7,604 nt of DNA from the NCBI GenBank assembly GCA_934631055.1, contig CAKTXP010000116.1:1-7604 (forward strand), given 5' to 3'. Shown here one piece after another: positions 1 through 4,519 of the stretch (position 1 is its first letter; each line of letters opens with the position of its first letter). The DNA comes from an uncultured Clostridia bacterium. GTDB lineage: Bacteria > Bacillota > Clostridia > Christensenellales > Aristaeellaceae. The notes beneath the pieces are model-generated. The model ran no database searches. It saw only the letters and a list, made by a program, of their open reading frames with translations, and was not told the DNA's origin. A program made the position numbers and the translations under genes.

Positions 1-10
1 CCAACGTAAC
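1..10 (-). repeat. Probable remnant of repeat family A, cut by the window edge
   Basis: The first bases, CCAACGTAAC, match the outer end of the reverse-oriented A arms, where hairpin 1 ends in CCCCAACGT followed by a C-rich tail (compare 1065-1072 and 2508-2516). As at uppP, this end lies a few bases upstream of a Shine-Dalgarno sequence. Only seven bases match well, so the call depends on context. Confidence 0.3.
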
Positions 11-17
11 CTAAAAG

Positions 18-24
18 AAAGGAG
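18..24 (+). promoter_or_regulatory. Ribosome-binding site that fixes the DUF2461 start
   Basis: AAAGGAG lies 5 nt upstream of the ATG at 30. An in-frame GTG at 24 overlaps the last base of this site, so it cannot use it for initiation. The ATG at 30 is therefore the better start. Confidence 0.75.
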
Positions 25-29
25 TGCGC

Positions 30-824
30 ATGTTCGAGGGTTTTTCGCAGGAAGCGCTCGATTTCCTGAACGATATTCGGTTCAATAATAATCAGCAGTT
101 CTATGAAGCCAATAAGGCGCGGTATGAGCAGGCGGTCAAAGCCCCTCTGCGGGAGCTGAGCGACGAACTTGCGCCGGTCGTGCAGCTCATCGACCCGAAG
201 CTGGATACGCGCCCGGGGCGGACGATGTCACGGATACGCCGCGACACGCGCTATACGAAGGATAAATCCCCGTTTCGGGATCATGTCTGGCTGGGCTGGC
301 GCTATCCCGGCGAGGGGCGCGCAGAGGGATTCCATATGTACTGGGGATTCGGCGCGGACTGGCTCGGCTGGGGCTGCGGCAGCTATTACACAGATAAGCC
401 GATGATGGACGCCTTGCGGATGGAAATCAGGCGGCATCCGGACGAGGTGCGCGGGGCGCTCAAGCCGCTGGCAGGGCGTTTCGCAATGTATGGCGAGGAT
501 TACAAGAAAATCGCGGTTCCGAAGGATGTGCCGGAGGATTTGAAGGCGCTGTACATCAAGAAGTACGTCGGCTTTGACCACGATGGAACGCAGGAAGAAT
601 GGGCGATGCTGCACACGCACGCCATGGCGGACGTCATCGCGGCGGACTTATCGAAGATGGCGCCGATGCACCGGTTGATGCGGCGGATGCGCGCGCAGGC
701 TGAGCAGGCGGCGCAGGAAGCCATCCGCGAGCGGGAAGAGCAGGCGCGCGCCGCGGCATTACAGGACGCGGTCGCCAAGCCGGAGAAGCTGGCGATCCGC
801 ACCGCGGAAGAGTTCGAGTTTTAG
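30..824 (+). CDS. DUF2461 family protein
   Basis: This 264-residue protein belongs to the DUF2461 family (Pfam PF09365), whose biochemical role is not known. The family hallmarks are visible. The N-terminus carries F-x-GFS...FL followed by an asparagine-rich turn and FYEANK (residues 12-29). The signature SRIRRDTRYTKDKSPF occupies residues 67-82. An aromatic and glycine-rich core follows at about 85-120 (WLGWRYPG, YWGFGADWLGWG). The last 50 residues are rich in Ala, Glu, Arg and Gln and probably form a charged helix, a lineage-specific tail. There is no signal peptide or membrane segment, so it should be cytoplasmic. The start is the ATG at 30, 5 nt after AAAGGAG. An AGGAGG overlaps the stop codon but has no start codon after it. 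The upstream promoter lies outside the window, and no terminator with a T-run follows the gene. Family assignment is firm; function is unknown. Confidence 0.9.
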   Translation: MFEGFSQEALDFLNDIRFNNNQQFYEANKARYEQAVKAPLRELSDELAPVVQLIDPKLDTRPGRTMSRIRRDTRYTKDKSPFRDHVWLGWRYPGEGRAEGFHMYWGFGADWLGWGCGSYYTDKPMMDALRMEIRRHPDEVRGALKPLAGRFAMYGEDYKKIAVPKDVPEDLKALYIKKYVGFDHDGTQEEWAMLHTHAMADVIAADLSKMAPMHRLMRRMRAQAEQAAQEAIREREEQARAAALQDAVAKPEKLAIRTAEEFEF

Positions 825-828
825 GAGG
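823..828 (+). other. Orphan Shine-Dalgarno-like AGGAGG over the DUF2461 stop codon
   Basis: A perfect AGGAGG overlaps the TAG stop at 822-824, but no ATG, GTG or TTG lies within the next 15 bases. Instead the GGGGAACGAGGG end of repeat unit 1 begins at 832. It may be chance, or what remains of a site that once coupled translation to a downstream gene now separated by the repeat. Confidence 0.3.
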
Positions 829-831
829 AAC

Positions 832-1087
832 GGGGAACGAGGGGGGAACGGCAGGGGCTTTGCCCCCGCACCCTCAGAAGGGAACTGAGTTCCCTTCACC
901 TTCCACATCATTTATCGCTTCGCGATAAATGGGAGAAAATCTCAATTTTCATCTAAAACTTAGGATGAAGCTGTAAAATAACGTCATATCCTTTATCGCG
1001 AAGCGATAAAGAAGTGGGAAATCCAAGAACCTCAGGTTCTTGGCAGGGGTTTGGGGACAGCGTCCCCAACGTATTCCCTCGTCCCCC
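832..1087. repeat. Repeat family A, complete inverted unit 1 (two three-hairpin arms)
   Basis: The ends are near-identical inverted repeats: GGGGAACGAGGG at 832-843 and CCCTCGTCCCC at 1076-1086. The left arm has hairpin 1 (854-866, GGGGC stem, TTT loop), hairpin 2 (877-897, 9-bp stem GAAGGGAAC, TGA loop) and hairpin 3 (910-930, 9-bp stem ATTTATCGC, TTC loop). The right arm mirrors it with hairpin 3 (991-1011, stem CTTTATCGC), hairpin 2 (1023-1043, stem CCAAGAACC, TCA loop) and hairpin 1 (1051-1069, stem TTGGGGAC, AGC loop). Hairpin centres are symmetric about position ~960 to within one base. The AT-rich 60-bp centre holds a further hairpin, TTCATCTAA (948-956) with TTA-G-GATGAA (960-969, one bulged base). 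There is no open frame and no evident target-site duplication. The element fills the gap between DUF2461 and uppP and forms part of the uppP leader. Confidence 0.8.
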
Positions 1088-1112
1088 ATCCCCAAAGATA
1101 GGAGAGGAAAAA

Positions 1113-1955
1113 ATGAATATGCTTGTTGAATCGCTGAAGGCGCTGCTCTTCGGCATCGTGGAGGGCATCACCGAATGGCTGCCCATCAGCTCCACGGGAC
1201 ACATGATCCTGCTGGATGAGTTCATTCAGCTGCAAATGTCCGACGCGTTTAAATCCATGTTTGAGGTCGTCATTCAGCTCGGCGCGATTCTGGCGGTCGT
1301 GCTGCTGTACTTCCCCAAGCTCTGGCCCTTTAAAATGCCGAAGAAAGGCGAGGGCTTCGTCGGTCTGTTCAAGATGGATACCATCATGCTCTGGGTCAAG
1401 GTTGTGGTCGCCATTCTGCCCAGCGCGATTGTCGGCATTCCGTTTGACGACTGGATGGATGCGCACCTGCATAACGGACCGGTGGTCGCCGCGATGCTCA
1501 TCCTTTACGGCGTGGCGTTCATCCTCGTCGAGAAGCATCAGAACACCCGCCGCCGCGCGCGCATCCAGAGCGTGGAGCTGATTGATATGCGCATGGCGCT
1601 GATGATCGGTCTGTTCCAGGTGCTTTCGCTCGTGCCGGGTACGAGCCGCTCCGGCGCGACGATTCTGGGCGGCATCCTGATGGGCTGCTCCCGCGCGGCG
1701 GCGTCCGAGTTCAGCTTCTTCCTCGCTATCCCGACGATGGCGGGCGCGAGCCTGATTAAAGTGCTGAAGTTCGGTCTGAGCTTCACGTCCGAAGAGCTTA
1801 TCATTCTGGCAATCGGCTGCGTCAGCGCGTTCGTCGTGTCCATCATCGCCATTAAGACGTTCATGGGCTACATCAAGCGCCACAGCTTCACCGCGTTCGG
1901 CTGGTACCGCATCATTCTGGGTGTGGTCGTCGGCGTGTACTTCCTGCTGAGATAA
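1113..1955 (+). CDS. uppP: Undecaprenyl-diphosphatase UppP (BacA family)
   Basis: UppP is an integral membrane phosphatase that removes a phosphate from undecaprenyl diphosphate, regenerating the lipid carrier for peptidoglycan and other envelope polymers. Extra copies are known to raise bacitracin tolerance. The 280-residue product has the usual family length. The first signature, GIVEGITEWLPISSTGH (residues 14-30), contains the conserved Glu17, Glu21 and His30. The second, PGTSRSGAT (residues 175-183), contains the conserved Ser178 and Arg179. Both are intact, so the enzyme should be active. Several hydrophobic helices span the rest (for example about 46-66, 94-112, 123-139, 213-230, 237-253 and 262-279). 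The ATG at 1113 follows GGAGAGG at 1101-1107; the open frame extends further upstream only through the repeat and is not coding there. The Dabb gene starts 12 nt after the stop and must be co-transcribed. No convincing promoter is visible in the leader. Confidence 0.96.
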   Translation: MNMLVESLKALLFGIVEGITEWLPISSTGHMILLDEFIQLQMSDAFKSMFEVVIQLGAILAVVLLYFPKLWPFKMPKKGEGFVGLFKMDTIMLWVKVVVAILPSAIVGIPFDDWMDAHLHNGPVVAAMLILYGVAFILVEKHQNTRRRARIQSVELIDMRMALMIGLFQVLSLVPGTSRSGATILGGILMGCSRAAASEFSFFLAIPTMAGASLIKVLKFGLSFTSEELIILAIGCVSAFVVSIIAIKTFMGYIKRHSFTAFGWYRIILGVVVGVYFLLR

Positions 1956-1967
1956 GGAGAAAGACAG

Positions 1968-2255
1968 ATGAAGCATTGCATCATCGCCAAGTTTGGCGAC
2001 GTGGTTACGGATAAGAAAGCGACGACGGAAGCGGTCAGGGCGCTGTTCGCCGCCGCTGCGCCGGTCGAGAGTGTGAAAAACATCGTCATTCACGAGAACT
2101 GCGTGGCGAGGGACAACCGCTACGACCTGATGATCGTTGTAGAGATGCCGAAAGACGCGCTCGGCGCGTGGGACGCGTCGGAGATCCACCATCAGTGGAA
2201 AGCGCAGTTCGGCGGCATGCTCGCGGCAAAGGCAATCTTCGATTACGAGGATTAA
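1968..2255 (+). CDS. Dabb (stress-responsive alpha/beta-barrel) domain protein
   Basis: The 95-residue protein spans one Dabb domain (Pfam PF07876), a ferredoxin-like fold that forms dimeric alpha/beta barrels. Members include plant stress proteins and small bacterial proteins, some enzymatic, most uncharacterised. The pattern is typical: an opening strand (MKHCIIAKFGD), a helix (about 18-30), a central pair of strands (VESVKNIVIHENC and RYDLMIVVEM), a second helix with an HHQW motif at about 74-77, and a closing strand ending in IFDYED. There is no signal peptide or membrane segment. Its AAGGAG site (1954-1959) overlaps the uppP stop codon, 8 nt before the ATG, so it is the second gene of a uppP operon and may be translationally coupled. 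A functional link to carrier recycling is not evident. A strong terminator follows 7 nt after the stop. Confidence 0.85.
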   Translation: MKHCIIAKFGDVVTDKKATTEAVRALFAAAAPVESVKNIVIHENCVARDNRYDLMIVVEMPKDALGAWDASEIHHQWKAQFGGMLAAKAIFDYED

Positions 2256-2262
2256 GGCAACA

Positions 2263-2298
2263 AAAAACTCCGGCAGGGTGCATCCTGTCGGAGTTTTT
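2263..2298 (+). terminator. Strong intrinsic terminator, likely bidirectional
   Basis: A 15-bp stem pairs AAAAACTCCGGCAGG (2263-2277) with 2284-2298, with a 6-nt loop and a single G-T wobble, and ends in TTTTT. It ends the uppP-Dabb transcript. Because the left arm begins with six A, the opposite strand also reads as a hairpin followed by T6, so it probably stops the convergent lactamase transcript too. Confidence 0.92.
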
Positions 2299-2306
2299 GC
2301 GTTGAA

Positions 2307-2523
2307 GGGGGGAGACGTTGGGGTTGCCACCCCAAGCCCCGCCTGAGGGATTTCATCCCTCAGACTCCCTTCTTCGCTTCGCGGCGGCTTAAATCGTCTT
2401 TACTGAACGATGCGCATGCGCATCGTATACTTATGTTTATTTAAACAGCCGCGAAGCGAAACGGGAAATCCAAGAACCTCAGGTTCTTGGTGGGGTTTGG
2501 GGCAAAGCCCCAACGTTTCCCTC
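2307..2523. repeat. Repeat family A, complete inverted unit 2 with a central perfect palindrome
   Basis: The left arm has hairpin 1 (2318-2335, TTGGGGT stem), hairpin 2 (2343-2363, CTGAGGGAT stem, TTC loop) and a CGC-TTC-GCG hairpin 3 (2375-2383). The right arm has hairpin 3 (2450-2458), hairpin 2 (2470-2490, CCAAGAACC stem, TCA loop) and hairpin 1 (2497-2513, TTGGGGC stem, AAA loop). The arms mirror around 2416.5: both hairpin 2 blocks map exactly onto each other although their sequences differ, and TTCGCTTCGCGGC (2373-2385) is exactly complementary to 2448-2460. The axis coincides with a 20-bp perfect palindrome at 2407-2426 (ACGATGCGCA and its complement). It lies between two convergent genes, after the terminator, and its right end abuts the lactamase stop codon. 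No open frame of its own is credible. Confidence 0.8.
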
Positions 2524-3939
2524 TTAGTCCCGCTCAAAGACCCGCGTGCCGACGCGGACGCCCCACGCGCGCCCGCCGCGAATCAGGAATTCCAGACGGC
2601 AGATGATGTTGCTGGCGTCGTCGGGATGAACGGCGAGGAAACGCGTGCCGCCGCAGTAGACCAGCTTGAAATCAACGCCGTCTCGCGTGCCGTAGAGCGC
2701 GTCGCTTCCCTCTTCGCAGTGGATGCAGACGATGCTCGGCACGCCCTCATGCCCAATGTAGCGCCCACGAATCATGTGCGGCGCACTGAAAACGCGGTCT
2801 GCCGGAATGAACCACTGATGGCTCTCTTCCAAAGGAAGCCCCATCACCGCGTTGTACATGCCCCACATCAGCTCGTCCATGTCCTCGTCGCCCTGATTGC
2901 ACAGGACGGCGAACCCATAGCCTTCGCCCAGCAGCAAGCCGCCTTTCGTCGATACGCCGTGCAGCGCGCCGGAATGCTCACAGATGACGTGTCCGGCTTT
3001 CTCGCGTTTGTACAGCCCCATGCACATCGTCGCCTGCGCGGACAGCGGATGATAGCGCCCGATCAGTAAATCGACGGCATGCGCAGGGATCGCCTGCCGC
3101 CCTTCGTGCATGCCCATGTCCGACAACGCCTGATAGTAGGCTGCCATATCGCGGCTGGTGGACTTGACCATGGCGCAGCCGCGGAACGGCGGAAGGATGC
3201 TCCAGAAGTCGTCGCAGGTGCGTTTGCCGTCCTCCATCTCGAACAGGCTGGTGATGTTGCCGCCGGACAGGGCGCGCGCGGCGTCGATGCCGTTATCCAA
3301 AATGCTTCGGGTCATGCCCAGCGGCGCAAAGATGCGCTCCTGCATGAACTGCTCCAGCGGCATGCCCGCCGCCTTGTCGATGACATAGGAGAGGATGGCA
3401 TAGCCTTCGTTAGAATAGCTCATGACCTCGCCCGGCGCGCCGAGCGTGTTGTAGCCGCAATGGGCGACGTAATCGAGAACATCGTCGATCGTTGCCATCT
3501 TGTTGGGCGCGGTGCGCTTCATCTCGGTCAGCCATTCGCTCTCGGCGCGCCCCTCGCTGTTCATGGCGATGGACCATTCCAGCGGCTCCATCGGGGGGAT
3601 GCCGGAGGTGTGCATGGCGAGATGGCGGACGGTCACGGCTTCGCGCGGCTGACCGGCGACGGAGAAGTTCGGCAGGAAATCGCAGACGGGCGCGTCGAGG
3701 TCGAGCCTGCCCTCGCTGGCGAGGATGCAGGCGCACAGGGCGGTCAGCGATTTGCTCATGGACGCGATGCCGAATATCGTATCGCAGCCCACGGGAAGCG
3801 TAGAAGCGGCGTCGCGCCAGCCGAAATTGAAGGAATAGACCAGCCCGTCGCGGCTCATGATAGCGGCGCTGACGCCGGAGAGGTTTTTCTTCTCTGCCCA
3901 GCGGGCGAGGTAGGTATTCAATGCGGAAGAATCAATCAT
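2524..3939 (-). CDS. Serine beta-lactamase-family hydrolase (class C / esterase-like)
   Basis: This 471-residue protein belongs to the beta-lactamase/transpeptidase-like superfamily (Pfam PF00144), which includes class C beta-lactamases, D,D-peptidases and esterases. Visible motifs are S-M-S-K at 60-63 (nucleophile Ser60, Lys63), the RHLAMHTSG block at 105-113, Y-S-N at 175-177 (Tyr175 as general base) and H-S-G at 322-324 in place of the KTG box. HSG is common in the esterase-like branch, so a true beta-lactamase is less likely. Residues from about 365 form a separate beta-rich C-terminal domain of lipocalin-like appearance. There is no signal peptide or membrane anchor, so it should act in the cytoplasm on a small ester or amide, unlike secreted penicillin-binding proteins. 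The ATG at 3939 is preferred because AGGAGG lies 5 nt upstream; the adjacent ATG at 3942 is only 2 nt away. It is transcribed alone, from a promoter at 4093-4121. Substrate unknown. Confidence 0.92.
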   Translation of the reverse strand: MIDSSALNTYLARWAEKKNLSGVSAAIMSRDGLVYSFNFGWRDAASTLPVGCDTIFGIASMSKSLTALCACILASEGRLDLDAPVCDFLPNFSVAGQPREAVTVRHLAMHTSGIPPMEPLEWSIAMNSEGRAESEWLTEMKRTAPNKMATIDDVLDYVAHCGYNTLGAPGEVMSYSNEGYAILSYVIDKAAGMPLEQFMQERIFAPLGMTRSILDNGIDAARALSGGNITSLFEMEDGKRTCDDFWSILPPFRGCAMVKSTSRDMAAYYQALSDMGMHEGRQAIPAHAVDLLIGRYHPLSAQATMCMGLYKREKAGHVICEHSGALHGVSTKGGLLLGEGYGFAVLCNQGDEDMDELMWGMYNAVMGLPLEESHQWFIPADRVFSAPHMIRGRYIGHEGVPSIVCIHCEEGSDALYGTRDGVDFKLVYCGGTRFLAVHPDDASNIICRLEFLIRGGRAWGVRVGTRVFERD

Positions 3940-3944
3940 CATAT

Positions 3945-3950
3945 CCTCCT
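3945..3950 (-). promoter_or_regulatory. Consensus ribosome-binding site of the lactamase-like gene
   Basis: On the minus strand a perfect AGGAGG precedes two adjacent ATG codons. Spacing is 2 nt to the first (3942) and 5 nt to the second (3939), which favours the second as the start. Confidence 0.75.
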
Positions 3951-3970
3951 GCTCATAGGAAAGTGTTGAT

Positions 3971-4063
3971 GGGGACGAGGGGGCAGTTGGGGCTTCACCC
4001 CAAACCCCGCCAAGAACCTGAGGTTCCTGGATTTACCAATTTCTTTACTGCTTCGCGATAAAG
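3971..4063 (-). repeat. Repeat family A, half unit in the lactamase-gene leader
   Basis: A single arm opens with the exact terminal sequence GGGGACGAGGG (3971-3981). It continues with hairpin 1 (3987-4003, TTGGGG/CCCCAA), hairpin 2 (4010-4030, CCAAGAACC stem, TGA loop) and hairpin 3 (4043-4063, TTC loop). The mirror arm expected around 4130-4220 is absent. In the direction of the lactamase transcript the order is hairpin 3, 2, 1, then ribosome-binding site 20 nt later, the same order as in the uppP leader. The one hairpin 2 mismatch (4013/4027, A-C on the plus strand) becomes a G-U wobble in the minus-strand RNA. Hairpin 3 carries two changes from the usual stem and is weaker. Confidence 0.75.
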
Positions 4064-4092
4064 AAAAAAACATGCCCCCGATTTGCAAGATG

Positions 4093-4121
4093 ATTATAGC
4101 ACGAAGTCGGGCGGATTTCAC
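4093..4121 (-). promoter_or_regulatory. Sigma-70/SigA promoter of the lactamase-like gene
   Basis: Reading the minus strand, a perfect TATAAT (4098 down to 4093) is preceded by TGC, giving an extended -10. GTGAAA (4121-4116), a 4/6 match to the -35 box, sits at the ideal 17-nt spacing. Transcription should begin near 4086, leaving a leader of about 145 nt that contains the family A half unit. Confidence 0.75.
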
Positions 4122-4135
4122 GTCTTTTTCACGTC
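4116..4135 (-). promoter_or_regulatory. Tandem GACGTGAAA sites over the -35 box, candidate operator
   Basis: The 9-mer TTTCACGTC occurs at 4116-4124 and again at 4127-4135 (GACGTGAAA on the minus strand). The period is 11 bp, about one helical turn, so both copies would lie on the same DNA face. The first copy overlaps the -35 hexamer and the second lies just upstream, where an activator or repressor could act. No regulator gene is in the window. Confidence 0.4.
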
Positions 4136-4260
4136 AAAGCGAAAGGATGTGACCTGAATCAATTTGGGGTTGCATTACAGGGGAAAAACGGGTAAACTCT
4201 AAACGATGACTTTTGGGTTTAAAAGCAGTAAACTAGCATGGAGTGAAAAATAAACTCGGT
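4136..4260. other. AT-richer non-coding stretch
   Basis: No gene with a plausible ribosome-binding site is visible here. The composition is less GC-rich than the flanking genes. TAAACT occurs three times (4193, 4229, 4251). A weak plus-strand promoter-like pair, TTGCAT (4170-4175) and TAAACT (4193-4198) with a 17-nt spacer, could start the flippase transcript, but the match is poor. Confidence 0.4.
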
Positions 4261-4263
4261 ACA

Positions 4264-4300
4264 AAATCCGGACGCGCACTGCGCGCCCCTACAAGGATTT
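4264..4300. repeat. Small palindromic repeat C, copy 1
   Basis: The core CGCGC-ACT-GCGCG (4273-4285) forms a 5-bp stem with a 3-nt loop, and AAATCC (4264-4269) and GGATTT (4295-4300) form outer inverted ends. The core GGACGCGCANTGCGCGC recurs at 7084-7100. Confidence 0.55.
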
Positions 4301-4315
4301 ACTAGAGTGAAGCAA

Positions 4316-4334
4316 GGGCAACCAGTGGTCGCCC
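4316..4334. repeat. Short hairpin GGGCAACC...GGTCGCCC
   Basis: GGGC and ACC pair with GGT and GCCC around an AGT loop, with one internal A-C mismatch. The next T5 run begins 8 nt after the stem (4343-4347), too far for a normal intrinsic terminator, so this is listed as a hairpin repeat only. Confidence 0.4.
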
Positions 4335-4369
4335 GTCGCGAGTTTTTGCGCTTTTTGGGTTAAGACAAC

Positions 4370-4399
4370 CCATAACCTCCCATTTTGGGAAGGTTATGG
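4370..4399. other. Stable hairpin upstream of the flippase gene
   Basis: CCATAACCT (4370-4378) pairs with AGGTTATGG (4391-4399), extended by CCCA/TGGG across one bulged A (4390), giving about 13 pairs. There is no T-run on either side, so it is not an intrinsic terminator. A weaker hairpin, GGGTT (4357-4361) with AACCC (4367-4371), shares two bases with it, so the two partly exclude each other. It could be a leader structure or another repeat. Confidence 0.45.
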
Positions 4400-4418
4400 C
4401 TCATTGCGCTATGACCGT

Positions 4419-4473
4419 AGCCCTCTCAGTCAGCCTACGGCTGACAGCTCTCCCAAAGGGAGAGCCAAGGGGG
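4419..4473. repeat. Repeat family B, copy 1 (full length)
   Basis: The conserved borders are AGCCCTCTCAG and GAGAGCCAAGGGGG. Inside are hairpin 1, GTCAGCC-TAC-GGCTGAC (4429-4445), and hairpin 2, CTCTCCC-AAA-GGGAGAG (4448-4464). The left border CCCTCTC can also pair with GGGAGAG, which would compete with hairpin 2. Repeats of this type are familiar in gut Clostridia. It ends 31 nt before the flippase ribosome-binding site. Confidence 0.75.
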
Positions 4474-4519
4474 AGCGGAGGAAGGGTTTTGCGACGGAAC
4501 AACGAAAGGAACTGAACGG

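Noticed and set aside
854..866. Intrinsic terminator after DUF2461 at the GGGGC-TTT-GCCCC hairpin
   Set aside because: No T-run follows on either strand. The hairpin is part of the repeat family found in other contexts, including 5' leaders.
947..979. Promoter for uppP in the AT-rich centre of unit 1 (TAAAAT at 974-979)
   Set aside because: The -10-like hexamer is acceptable, but no -35-like sequence lies at 15-19 nt, so the evidence is too weak to annotate.
838..1090. CRISPR array, considered because of repeated palindromic blocks
   Set aside because: The copies are inverted rather than direct, there are only two arms per unit, and there are no regularly spaced unique spacers or cas genes.
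1014..1112. N-terminal extension of UppP from an ATG at 1014
   Set aside because: The extra 33 residues would be translated from the right arm of repeat unit 1. UppP normally begins about where the ATG at 1113 places it, putting Glu17, Glu21 and His30 at the expected positions, and a ribosome-binding site precedes it.
2410..3969. Two long plus-strand open frames (2410-3069 and 3079-3969) opposite the lactamase-like gene
   Set aside because: The first begins inside repeat unit 2, neither resembles any family, and the minus strand carries catalytic motifs, a consensus ribosome-binding site and a promoter.
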